Shown here: piece after piece, positions 9,657 to 17,530 of the stretch
Layout: each line of letters starts with the position of its first letter
Numbering within the stretch: position 1 is the first letter of the stretch
Source of the DNA: Helicobacteraceae bacterium
GTDB lineage: Bacteria > Campylobacterota > Campylobacteria > Campylobacterales > Sulfurimonadaceae
DNA length: 23,208 bases
Assembly (NCBI GenBank): GCA_027056525.1
Contig: JALUKO010000251.1
Span: 1-23,208 of the forward strand
Direction of reading: 5' to 3'
The notes under the pieces: model-generated
Seen by the model: only the letters and a program-made list of their open reading frames with translations
What the model was told of the DNA's origin: nothing
The model's database searches: none
Program-made: the position numbers and the translations under genes

Positions 9657-11898
9657 GTACTACTCTCACTATTTTGGATTTTTCAAATCTATACCTACTC
9701 GCATCAAACACATCATCAAATGTAGGATTTAACGCAATGGTTCCCTTGAGATCACTATCGAGTTTAAACTCTCTTGTGATGGTTCGTGAGCCAAAAGTGA
9801 TCTCAACTCTGTCACCGTCAGAAATTCTAGCTGCTGCAGCAAACTGTGCAGAGCCTCGAAGTGTGGTATCTTTTTCAAGTTGTCTAGATTTATTTGTGTA
9901 GGCATTAAATTGCAACACAGGATTGCAATGGTAAATAACCGTGCCATTAAACTCTGGAAGATCCTCGAGTTCATCCAGCTCATCAGTAGCACTGCACTCA
10001 ACTTCATCAAGAACATAACCTCTTATATCATCACCAAATTCAGATAAGAAGTTTTCAAGTGAATCAAAAGCAATATTTTTAAAACCTGCTTCTTTGCTCA
10101 GTTGCTTTGTATAATCAATGGTATTTTCACTCTCTATACCAAAATGTGCTGCCAGATCATTGAGTGTATAACCATCAAACGAAAGTGCTACATTGGTTGG
10201 CAGTACCTTGTTATCTATGTTTACAAAAGTTCCCTCTTGCTGGTTCAATGCAGGAACCGCCATATCCGTATCTTCAAAAGATGCTATGGTAAAATCACCC
10301 TGTGCGTTATAGCCGACCACATTTGCAATAGGCTCATCAGCATCAAGATCACAGATCAAAGATACACCGAGTGTATTGATCTCAGTTGGAACAATTACCA
10401 AAGAATACTCACTGTACTTCTCAATCATCGCACAAAATTTTGCTATGTTGTCTGAGCGTTCATGTGCAAAAAGGTCACTTCCTACAATAAGAACCTTATT
10501 TTCTGCTCTTGCAAAAGATGTACTCATAAAAGAAAGTTCCTCATCGCCAATATTACTCTCAGCATCTAAATAACCAAGATCCAAATCCTCAAAATAACTT
10601 CTAATATTTTCTGGAAGATCTGCATCTTTTAAGATCTCATTAGCCAAAAGTGCAATCACACCCTCTTCTGTACCCACTTCATACTTCATAAGTTGTGTAA
10701 CGGTATTTTGCATCAGTGCATCTTCCATCGGATGTGCATACACAATTTTTGCACCATTATGCTTAGAAGCGGTTGTCAAGGCATATCGCACAGCCGGATT
10801 ATCACTCGCAATTCTTGTTCCCATCACAATAATAGCATCTGCTTGTTTGATGCTCTCAAGAGAACCACTATGATGAAGTTTGCCGCTTACACTACTGTAT
10901 GCTTTTATAAACTCTTGGTATTTTCTTGCATCTTCATTGAAAAGCTTTATGCCGAGTTTCGTTTTTAGAAGCTGCAATATATGTGCCTCTTCATTGGTTA
11001 TCATTGAAGAGAAACGAATTGCATTCGCATTCTCAAGAGCTTTTATAGCTTGGTTAAACACCATTTCATCCTTTTTAGCATTGTTCTCAAAGTCAAAACC
11101 AAAACGACCCGCACCACATAAGGATGCAAATTCAAAGTTATTTTTCACTCTGTAGAGTGAGTCTTCGCCGTTGATGCCACTGTGTCTTGTTTCATACTCT
11201 AGAGGGCATCCCGCTGAACAGTGTGCACACGTTGCAGGAACACGCGAGAGTTCCCATGCATTAGCCGAATATTTAAAATCAGAACTTACAAGTGCTCCCA
11301 CCGGACATACGGCAATACACTCTCCACAAAATGTACAATCAAGTGTGTCTGCATCTTTAGGAATGATAGTTGAGCTGTATCCACCAAATTTTACTTCAAT
11401 AGCATCATCACCTATCACCTCGTTACATACATGTACACACTTTTCACACAGTATACATAACGATGGATCATAATTGATCAAGCCCCAGTCTTGTATCTCT
11501 CTGGACTGATCACGAGCTGTAAAGCTCTGCTGTGCAACACCAAACTCTAACGTTTTGTTTTGCAAATCACACTCACCGGACTTATCACACACTCCGCACT
11601 CTAAAGGGTGGTTGACATCATAAAGCTTCATAATGTTTACACGCTCTTGCTCCAAAGCAGGCGTATTTGTTGTGATATTTATCCCCTCAGTCGGAGGTGT
11701 ATTACAAGAGAGCACAAATCCATCAATCCCCTGTGCTTCTACTACACACATACGACAAGATGCACAAGGTGATGTTTTAGATATATAACACATAGTAGGG
11801 ATATAGATACCGTTTTTACGTGCAACACTTAATATACTCTCACCTTTTTGAGCTTGAACAGATTGACCATCTATTGTAAAGTTAATTGTTTTACTCAT
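9649..11898 (-). CDS. nuoG: NADH-quinone oxidoreductase subunit G, first paralogue (NuoG1)
   Basis: Iron-sulfur subunit of the complex I peripheral arm, 749 residues. Ligands visible in order: [2Fe-2S] C37, C48, C51, C65 (C45 is extra); His-Cys3 N5 cluster H97, C101, C104, C110; C148-C151-C154-C158 and C188-C191-C194-C198-Pro, a full two-[4Fe-4S] ferredoxin motif; N7-type C224, C227, C231, C261. The C-terminal two thirds follow the molybdopterin-oxidoreductase-like fold with the VPALNQQEGTFVN family motif. It is co-linear with the gene just downstream over its whole length, so the two are tandem paralogues. The ATG lies 9 nt after the flavoprotein gene, with a GGGGG ribosome-binding site. Confidence 0.94.
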   Translation of the reverse strand: MSKTINFTIDGQSVQAQKGESILSVARKNGIYIPTMCYISKTSPCASCRMCVVEAQGIDGFVLSCNTPPTEGINITTNTPALEQERVNIMKLYDVNHPLECGVCDKSGECDLQNKTLEFGVAQQSFTARDQSREIQDWGLINYDPSLCILCEKCVHVCNEVIGDDAIEVKFGGYSSTIIPKDADTLDCTFCGECIAVCPVGALVSSDFKYSANAWELSRVPATCAHCSAGCPLEYETRHSGINGEDSLYRVKNNFEFASLCGAGRFGFDFENNAKKDEMVFNQAIKALENANAIRFSSMITNEEAHILQLLKTKLGIKLFNEDARKYQEFIKAYSSVSGKLHHSGSLESIKQADAIIVMGTRIASDNPAVRYALTTASKHNGAKIVYAHPMEDALMQNTVTQLMKYEVGTEEGVIALLANEILKDADLPENIRSYFEDLDLGYLDAESNIGDEELSFMSTSFARAENKVLIVGSDLFAHERSDNIAKFCAMIEKYSEYSLVIVPTEINTLGVSLICDLDADEPIANVVGYNAQGDFTIASFEDTDMAVPALNQQEGTFVNIDNKVLPTNVALSFDGYTLNDLAAHFGIESENTIDYTKQLSKEAGFKNIAFDSLENFLSEFGDDIRGYVLDEVECSATDELDELEDLPEFNGTVIYHCNPVLQFNAYTNKSRQLEKDTTLRGSAQFAAAARISDGDRVEITFGSRTITREFKLDSDLKGTIALNPTFDDVFDASRYRFEKSKIVRVVHE

Positions 11899-11907
11899 AT
11901 CTGCCCC

Positions 11908-13944
11908 CTATGCCTGAACCATAGCGATGTAATAGCAACGCATACAACGCTCAGCTTCACTCAGTGCTTCATCTTGTGTAAAGCCAAGGTTCACTTCTTT
12001 GTTGTTGTCCTTACGGGCATCAACACCTAAAACCGTTGAGTGCTCTCTTGGAAGTCCCGGAAGCCAACCTGTAATCTTCTCTTTTTTATCATATACTCTC
12101 AGTTTACGCAGATGATCTTCCATGATCTCATCATCTGTGAGTGTTATCTCACCGGTTTGCACATAGCGAGACATAACTGAAGCTGCACGTTTTGCCTGAC
12201 CCACTGCATTTACAATCGTCATCGGACCATATTCACAATCACCCGAAGCAAAAATTCCCTTGCGAGATGTCATATAGTCTTTACCGTTTGTCTTAATGGT
12301 CGCCCATGAGGTCATCTCAATCTCCCACTCCTCTGGAAGAAGATCAAGGTCAGCAGACTGAGAAACCGCAGGAATAAGGTAGTCTGCTTCTATCGTATAG
12401 GATTCACCCTCGATTTTTACAAGCTGTGCACGCCCACCATTAGGATCCGGTACAAGCTCGAACTTATCGATAAGTAACTCTCTTAAGATATCATTCTCAT
12501 CGGTCGTGATTTTGTTTACCGCCGAGTGAAATAAAAACTCTACACCCTCTTCTACAGCTTCATGGTACTCTTCATAAGTTGTATTGCGAATGATCGTTTT
12601 CTCATCACGACGATAGATCATATACACTTTTTTAGCGTTTGCACGTATGGCACAACGAACAACATCCATTGAGGTAAAACCACCACCGACACACACAACT
12701 GTTTTACCGCTAAGGTCAACATAGTCAGTTGTTAAAAGGTTCTCCTCTTGCTCCTCTTTTGAGATCTTGTACCCATATTTCTCATACAGGTTTACCTTAT
12801 CCAAGAAGTCAATCGCACCCCAGTAACCTTTAATCTCTGGGCGTTCATTTTCACAACGCACTTTTTTGGAGATACGTGTTCCAACCGCTACCATTGTTGC
12901 ATCATACTCATTTTCAAAACGACGCATATCATCTGCACCGATACGGGAGTTTGTTATAAAGTTCACTCCCATATCTCTGACACATTCTATATCTTGGTTG
13001 TACTTGTCAATCGGCATACGGTATTCGGGAACACCTACAGCAACCTCACCTCCAAGAACCGGAAGATCTTCATAAACATCAACTTCGATTCCCTCAGCAG
13101 CAAGATAGTATGCTGTTGTAAGCCCAGCAGGACCTGCTCCAATTACGGCTACTTTTTTATCTATGGCAGGCTTTTTCTCCATCGGATGAAAAAAATCATA
13201 CCCGTGATCAGTTTCCCAATCAGCACCAAGACGTTTAAGTGACATAATAGATATAGGCTCATCCAGGTTTGTTCTACGACATGCATCTTCACACGGATGT
13301 GGACATACGCGTCCACAAACATGTGCCAATGGCATTGTTTGGCGTGTCGCTTCCAAAGAGTCATCAAAACGAAGATCTCTTACACCCTCAATATAACCGG
13401 GGATATCTACATGCGCAGGGCAGGCATCAGAACACGGTGATGTGATCTTTGCAATATAACCCACACTTTCGTGATAATGCTTAGATGGTTTTTGTTCGTT
13501 GATACACTCCAAGAATTCAGCTTCAAAGTGTGTCATTAGATCAAGTATAGGATTTGGAACTGTTTTTCCAATCTCACACTTTGATGTAATTTGCATACTT
13601 TTACCAATCTCTTTTAAATGATCCAAATCAGCTATGCTACCCTCACCACGAGCAATTTTATCCAGTTGATCATATAAAATACGTCCACCCCATCTTCCGG
13701 GTGCACATCTTCCACATGCTTCTGAATACTCTTGGTACTGTGCAGCATACTCCATTGCCAAACGTATGACATCAACATCTTCATGAAACAGTGAAACACC
13801 GTCCCAGCCTATAAAGGCTTTTGAATCACGATGATCGTCATATTGTGCCGGCAGGTTGTAAGCTGATTCTTCCCACTCTTCTTGGGGTTTGCCTATATTA
13901 TTTATAAGCTCTCCATTCCAAGTAGAAAAATATACTTTACTCAA
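11908..13944 (-). CDS. NuoF-position flavoprotein: NuoF N3-type domain fused to a GltD/NfnB-like FAD/NAD(P) oxidoreductase
   Basis: A 678-residue protein in the nuoF position that is not a normal NuoF: the FMN/NADH Rossmann and SLBB domains are absent. Residues about 48-145 resemble the NuoF C-terminal cluster domain (EACGRCAPGR at 75-84, then C123), but the third expected cysteine is G83. Residues about 165-245 form the DPYD/GltD-type Fe-S domain (C171, C175, C210, C214, C218, C222). An FAD motif GAGPAG (269-274), GGEVAVGVPEYRMP, a second dinucleotide motif GGGFTSMD (420-427) with the RR pair at 445-446, and the FASGDCEYGP flavin motif complete the GltD-like fold. The last residues carry a C667-x2-C670 pair. 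The Arg pair suggests NADPH over NADH by family analogy. Likely role (inferred): electron exchange between a soluble carrier and NuoG. It starts 9 nt after the NuoE-like gene. Confidence 0.85.
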   Translation of the reverse strand: MSKVYFSTWNGELINNIGKPQEEWEESAYNLPAQYDDHRDSKAFIGWDGVSLFHEDVDVIRLAMEYAAQYQEYSEACGRCAPGRWGGRILYDQLDKIARGEGSIADLDHLKEIGKSMQITSKCEIGKTVPNPILDLMTHFEAEFLECINEQKPSKHYHESVGYIAKITSPCSDACPAHVDIPGYIEGVRDLRFDDSLEATRQTMPLAHVCGRVCPHPCEDACRRTNLDEPISIMSLKRLGADWETDHGYDFFHPMEKKPAIDKKVAVIGAGPAGLTTAYYLAAEGIEVDVYEDLPVLGGEVAVGVPEYRMPIDKYNQDIECVRDMGVNFITNSRIGADDMRRFENEYDATMVAVGTRISKKVRCENERPEIKGYWGAIDFLDKVNLYEKYGYKISKEEQEENLLTTDYVDLSGKTVVCVGGGFTSMDVVRCAIRANAKKVYMIYRRDEKTIIRNTTYEEYHEAVEEGVEFLFHSAVNKITTDENDILRELLIDKFELVPDPNGGRAQLVKIEGESYTIEADYLIPAVSQSADLDLLPEEWEIEMTSWATIKTNGKDYMTSRKGIFASGDCEYGPMTIVNAVGQAKRAASVMSRYVQTGEITLTDDEIMEDHLRKLRVYDKKEKITGWLPGLPREHSTVLGVDARKDNNKEVNLGFTQDEALSEAERCMRCYYIAMVQA

Positions 13945-13953
13945 AATAATTTC

Positions 13954-14178
13954 CTAAGCTTTTTTTGCGACGACAGTCCAATCGACTTCGTTAAACTTTA
14001 AAGAGTTCATCAACTCATAACCACACTCTTTTACCAGATCAGCGCTTCTTTGAATGGGAGTAAAATCTCCTATTTCAAATAAGAATATCGCAACCTCTTT
14101 TTCCGGGTGAGAAGCAAGAATCTCTTTCATTCTTGGTTCAAATTCATCTTTTAAATGTCTTAAATCATATCTTTTCAT
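13954..14178 (-). CDS. Small NuoE-position complex I protein (Cj1575c/HP1264-like)
   Basis: A 74-residue soluble, charged protein located exactly where nuoE normally lies. It begins MKRYDLRHLKDEFEPRMKEI and has only one cysteine (in VKECGYELM), so it cannot bind the [2Fe-2S] cluster of true NuoE, which needs four cysteines and about 160 residues. By size, position and N-terminal style it matches the small proteins called NuoE by position in Campylobacter and Helicobacter nuo operons (Cj1575c, HP1264). I make that match from memory, not from an alignment. Its ATG shares one base with the nuoD stop (TAATG), and the flavoprotein gene follows after 9 nt. It probably helps dock the alternative input module; biochemical function is not evident from sequence. 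Confidence 0.8.
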   Translation of the reverse strand: MKRYDLRHLKDEFEPRMKEILASHPEKEVAIFLFEIGDFTPIQRSADLVKECGYELMNSLKFNEVDWTVVAKKA

Positions 14179-15419
14179 TAGCGGTCAACCTCTCCAAATA
14201 CGATGTTTGTTGTACCAATAATAGAAACAACATCCGGAATATAATGCCCAGGTAACAGGTCAGTTAAAATCCCTGTATGCCAAAAAGACGGCGCACGAAG
14301 TTTCAGACGATACGGATATGGTCCACCTTGAGAGTTTATATAGTAACCAAGTTCACCCTTTGGTGATTCAGTTGCTACATACACCTCGCCGACAGGTGGT
14401 CTCATACCTTGTGTAACAAGTACAAAGTGTTGCATCAAAGAGTAGTTTTGCGTCATGATATCAAGTTTTGGAGCTGAAACATATTTTGGCGCGTGAGCCA
14501 TAAGCTCCGTCTCCCCTTTTTCTACACACTCGTTATACATATCTATAGTCTGATAAAGGATCTTTGCAGATTCTCGCATCTCTTCCATATATATACGGTA
14601 ACGTGCAAAGTTATCACACTTGTCAGAGTAAGGAACATTAAACTCTACTTCATCATAAAGCTCATACGGCTCCTCTTTGCGAATATCCCAAGCTACACCC
14701 GAAGCTCTGAGCATCGGACCTGTACAACCCCATGAAAGAGCCATATCTGTAGGTATTACACCCACCTCTTCCATCCTCATAAGCCAGATACGGTTCGTAT
14801 CCAAAAGATCTTCATAATCTTTGATGTTTTGAGGAAGTTTGTCCAGAAAGTCTTTCAGCTGTGCTATAAAAGTATCTTGAATATCCAAAGGAACACCACC
14901 GATACGGATAGCCGCATGTGTAAGACGCGCACCACAGTAACCTTCTATGATATCCATGAGATACTCACGTTCACGGAATGCAAACAGGAAAACTGTCATC
15001 GCACCGATATCCAGTGCCGTTGTAGCCAACCAGAAAAGGTGACTCATAAGACGGTTGATCTCTAAAAGCATCATTCTGATAACTTTCGCACGACGAGGAA
15101 CTTCCAATCCGATAAGCTTCTCAACAGCTAAAGCAAATCCATAATTGTTTGAAGATGATGCGATATAATCCATACGGTCGGTTGTCGGCATAAACTCATT
15201 GTAAATCATGTTTTCAGCCATCTTCTCCATACCACGGTGAAGATATCCAATATCCGGATGTGCTTTCACAATCATCTCTTGTTGCAAGTGAAGCATCAAA
15301 CGAAGTTGACCGTGAGCAGACGGGTGCTGAGGACCGAAGTTTAAAATAAGCTCATTATCGTCTCTGTCAAATGTAATATTTTCAAAAAACGGTGTTAGTC
15401 TATTTTTTATTTGTGCCAT
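14178..15419 (-). CDS. nuoD: NADH-quinone oxidoreductase subunit D
   Basis: The 49-kDa type subunit that lines the quinone-reduction site together with NuoB, related to [NiFe]-hydrogenase large subunits. It has 413 residues, standard for an unfused NuoD. Signatures include LNFGPQHPSAHGQLRLMLHL near residues 27-46, DIGYLHRGMEKMAE, RADR-type turn replaced here by TDRMDYIASSSNNYGFALA, and the C-terminal SIIGTTNIVFGEVDR. The loop GPQHPSAHG holds the histidine used for quinone binding in the family. There is an 11-nt gap to nuoC and a one-base overlap with the next gene. Separate nuoC and nuoD contrast with the fused nuoCD of enteric bacteria. Confidence 0.98.
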   Translation of the reverse strand: MAQIKNRLTPFFENITFDRDDNELILNFGPQHPSAHGQLRLMLHLQQEMIVKAHPDIGYLHRGMEKMAENMIYNEFMPTTDRMDYIASSSNNYGFALAVEKLIGLEVPRRAKVIRMMLLEINRLMSHLFWLATTALDIGAMTVFLFAFREREYLMDIIEGYCGARLTHAAIRIGGVPLDIQDTFIAQLKDFLDKLPQNIKDYEDLLDTNRIWLMRMEEVGVIPTDMALSWGCTGPMLRASGVAWDIRKEEPYELYDEVEFNVPYSDKCDNFARYRIYMEEMRESAKILYQTIDMYNECVEKGETELMAHAPKYVSAPKLDIMTQNYSLMQHFVLVTQGMRPPVGEVYVATESPKGELGYYINSQGGPYPYRLKLRAPSFWHTGILTDLLPGHYIPDVVSIIGTTNIVFGEVDR

Positions 15420-15430
15420 ATTTTACCACC

Positions 15431-16237
15431 CTATCTCTGAGGATCATCAATAATTTTTGATGTCTCTTTATTTAATTTTTTGATCAAGAACACGCCCTCT
15501 TCCTCTTGGTAAGAGTCCACATTTCTCTCTTCTTCGCCTGTAATCTCTGTTCCTTTAGGTACTTCAAAACCTAAACGTGCAAATCTTTGAGAATCATATC
15601 TGTCCACCCTTGCAGTATCACGGATCTCAGGTCCGATCTCTTCTCTTGCTTCCTTGCCGTAGATCTTATCTACTTCATACCATGAAGCAAATTCATCACC
15701 TTGCAGCGGATACGTTTTTAAAAGAGGATGACCCTGCCAGTCATATGGCATAAGGATACGCTTCATAAAAGGATGTCCATTTGCTTCGATACCGAACATA
15801 TCATACATCTCACGCTCTGACCAATCCGCACTTCTAAAAAGCTTTTCAACAGAGTCAACTGCCTGACCATTTTGTATAAAGTATTTTATACGAATACGTT
15901 TACGCTTTTTCATGCTAAGCATCTGATAGAAGATCTCAAAAGTGTTATCTTTAGCCAACCAATCAATAGCAGAAAGCTCTGAAAGCTGAGTATATTCCAA
16001 CTCATCTCTCATCAACTCTAAAACACCGTAAATATCATGAGCATTAATGTAAACAACCATCTGCTCTACTTGTATAAAAGCCTCTTTCACTTCAAACTTT
16101 GCCTTAATAGCCTCTAGATCACTTGCAAAAACTTCATCTGTTTCAACTTCACTTTTAGGTACCTGCGGAGCTACATAGTATCTATCCGTATAGTATGCTT
16201 TTGCCTGAACATCATCTTTAGGTATATATGCTCTCAT
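15431..16237 (-). CDS. nuoC: NADH-quinone oxidoreductase subunit C
   Basis: Peripheral-arm (30-kDa type) subunit, 268 residues. The family block is in the second half: DWSEREMYDMFGIEANGHP, then RILMPYDWQGHPLLKTYPL (about residues 140-190). Residues about 1-45 form a charged N-terminal extension beyond the core, and the last 60 residues are a polar tail, both longer than in many bacteria; I recall similar length in Campylobacter. Its ATG shares one base with the nuoB stop and nuoD follows after 11 nt. No metal-binding or catalytic motif is expected or seen. Confidence 0.96.
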   Translation of the reverse strand: MRAYIPKDDVQAKAYYTDRYYVAPQVPKSEVETDEVFASDLEAIKAKFEVKEAFIQVEQMVVYINAHDIYGVLELMRDELEYTQLSELSAIDWLAKDNTFEIFYQMLSMKKRKRIRIKYFIQNGQAVDSVEKLFRSADWSEREMYDMFGIEANGHPFMKRILMPYDWQGHPLLKTYPLQGDEFASWYEVDKIYGKEAREEIGPEIRDTARVDRYDSQRFARLGFEVPKGTEITGEEERNVDSYQEEEGVFLIKKLNKETSKIIDDPQR

Positions 16238-16746
16238 TACATTAACCTTTTAGCTTTTTGTGCTTTAGAAGCATGGTTTGCACGGATCTTCTTCTGAAGA
16301 AGCATCACCCCATACTGAAGTGTTTCAGGACGAGGTGCACAACCCGGTAAATACAGATCAACAGGAATGATACGGTCAACACCCTGAACAGTTGCATATG
16401 TGTTGAACATACCACCTGTGTTAGCACATGAACCCATAGATATCACCCATCTTGGTTCTGTCATTTGATCGTATAAACGCTTAATAAACTCTGCGTGTTT
16501 TTTCGTAAGTGTTCCCGCTACTATCATAACATCCGCCTGACGAGGAGAAGCTCTAAAGATCGTACCAAAACGGTCAAAGTCAAATCTCGATGCCCCAGAA
16601 GCCATCATCTCGATACCACAACAAGCCAGACCATAGGTAAGTGCCCAGAGTGAGTTGGAACGACCCCAGTTCACAATCTTGTCAATACTTGTGAGTGCGA
16701 CCGGTAAACCGCCATCTTGCGTATAATTTATTTTATGTTGTGCCAT
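16237..16746 (-). CDS. nuoB: NADH-quinone oxidoreductase subunit B, N2 cluster protein
   Basis: Carries the terminal [4Fe-4S] cluster N2 that reduces quinone. It has 169 residues, normal size. All four N2 ligands are visible: the adjacent pair C42-C43 in GLACCGIEMM, C107 in MGSCANTGG and C136 in PGCAPRPE. The RFDFDRFG and FRASPRQADVMIVAGT segments are standard. The start lies 19 nt inside the end of nuoA, so its translation is probably coupled to nuoA. Confidence 0.98.
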   Translation of the reverse strand: MAQHKINYTQDGGLPVALTSIDKIVNWGRSNSLWALTYGLACCGIEMMASGASRFDFDRFGTIFRASPRQADVMIVAGTLTKKHAEFIKRLYDQMTEPRWVISMGSCANTGGMFNTYATVQGVDRIIPVDLYLPGCAPRPETLQYGVMLLQKKIRANHASKAQKAKRLM

Positions 16747-17117
16747 TCAAGCGCTCCTTTTTTCCATGCATATACAAAACCAATAGTTAATAACAAAATA
16801 AACATTAACATCTCAGCAAAACCAAACCAACCAAGAAGTTTAAAATCGACTGCCCAAGGGAACATAAAGACGATCTCAACATCAAACAACAAAAATAGAA
16901 GTGCAAACAGATAAAACTGCGGAGATACTCTATTTGGCTGTTTTGTTATTTCTGGTCCACATTCGTAAACTGAAAGTTTAATTTTCTCAGCATCTTTAGC
17001 TGCTAGTGCGCGACTCGCAAGTCTTGCGATAACAGTTGTTGCAATAAATGCCCCAAACGTTATAACGAAAAGTACAAATACACCAAAATATGGATTTGCA
17101 GTAGCGATGTGCTCCAT
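16728..17117 (-). CDS. nuoA: NADH-quinone oxidoreductase subunit A, first gene of the nuo operon
   Basis: Small three-helix membrane subunit near the quinone site, 129 residues. Signatures: YECGPE with C53, followed by SPQFYLFALLFLLFDVEIVF with the conserved acidic pair D79 and E81, then a third helix. The ATG at the high-coordinate end is preceded by AGGTAGG about 6 nt upstream, a good ribosome-binding site. It overlaps nuoB by 19 nt. As the first gene of the run, its upstream region (17118-17530) should contain the operon promoter. Confidence 0.97.
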   Translation of the reverse strand: MEHIATANPYFGVFVLFVITFGAFIATTVIARLASRALAAKDAEKIKLSVYECGPEITKQPNRVSPQFYLFALLFLLFDVEIVFMFPWAVDFKLLGWFGFAEMLMFILLLTIGFVYAWKKGALEWHNIK

Positions 17118-17250
17118 ATAACCTACCTTTTTTTTAAAACTACACCTTCAAAAGATATAGCTCTATTAGATAATTTTGTTTTCTACAAAAAATAACAGCA
17201 AAAAATGAAGTTTTCTGCCATTGTTTACATTAGAAAAAACAGTTGTTTGC

Positions 17251-17256
17251 ACTATA
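17251..17256 (-). promoter_or_regulatory. Candidate -10 element for the nuo operon
   Basis: Reading toward nuoA, the sequence is TTTAGTTATAGTGC, with TATAGT matching five of six bases of the TATAAT consensus. T-rich DNA lies just upstream, as is usual for Campylobacterota sigma-70 promoters, which often lack a -35 box. It would give a leader of roughly 125 nt before nuoA. Other AT-rich hexamers nearer the gene (for example at about 17155-17175) are weaker alternatives. Confidence 0.3.
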
Positions 17257-17260
17257 ACTA

Positions 17261-17284
17261 AAAGAGTATTAAAAAAAAGAGTAT
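17261..17284. repeat. Tandem 9-bp direct repeat upstream of the candidate nuo promoter
   Basis: AAAGAGTAT occurs at 17261-17269 and again at 17276-17284, 15 bp start to start. On the strand facing nuoA it reads ATACTCTTT twice, immediately upstream of the TATAGT candidate. Such a pair could be a regulator-binding site, but AT-rich DNA produces short repeats by chance. Confidence 0.35.
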
Positions 17285-17488
17285 CAAGAGAGAAGTAGCG
17301 TAAAATGTCACTAAATGGAACACTCTACTCCACGGAGTTAAAACAGTGTGTAGATTGGTAATATTCTAGCAAAACAATCGGGAATTTAACCTTAAATATT
17401 ATAAAAAACAGAGGAAAAGTTAAAGCTGAAATTTCTCTTGCTTTTGTACTCAAACAGCCAATATTTCATTAGTTATTAATTATATTTG

Positions 17489-17497
17489 TGATAAAAT
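17489..17497 (+). promoter_or_regulatory. Extended -10 promoter element for the 17531 gene
   Basis: TGATAAAAT is a TGn extension followed by TAAAAT (five of six bases of TATAAT). Start of transcription would be near 17504, leaving a leader of about 27 nt with AGAGGAAAG (17519-17527) as ribosome-binding site. No good -35 box is seen. The same nine bases occur before the lipase gene at 21055-21063. Confidence 0.6.
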
Positions 17498-17530
17498 ACG
17501 AGCAATGAAGAATTTTGTAGAGGAAAGATC

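Larger units (their letters stand above)
17118..17530. other. 413-nt intergenic region between divergent nuoA and the small membrane-protein gene
   Basis: AT-rich stretch without a convincing gene. It holds a candidate minus-strand promoter and a direct repeat facing nuoA, a clear extended -10 element facing the plus-strand gene, and a small palindrome ACTCCACGGAGT at 17327-17338. I found no tRNA, riboswitch or insertion-sequence end. Both flanking genes are transcribed outward, so this region controls expression of complex I and its neighbour. Confidence 0.7.

Noticed and set aside
17205..17261. An 18-codon plus-strand frame starting at an ATG near 17205.
   Set aside because: No ribosome-binding site or promoter, and it overlaps the likely nuo promoter.
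17305..17472. Plus-strand frame of 18 codons from ATG, a TAA, then 36 more open codons in the same frame, inside the nuoA upstream region.
   Set aside because: No ribosome-binding site at a good distance, no recognisable protein, and AT-rich DNA; a decayed small gene is possible but chance explains it equally well.
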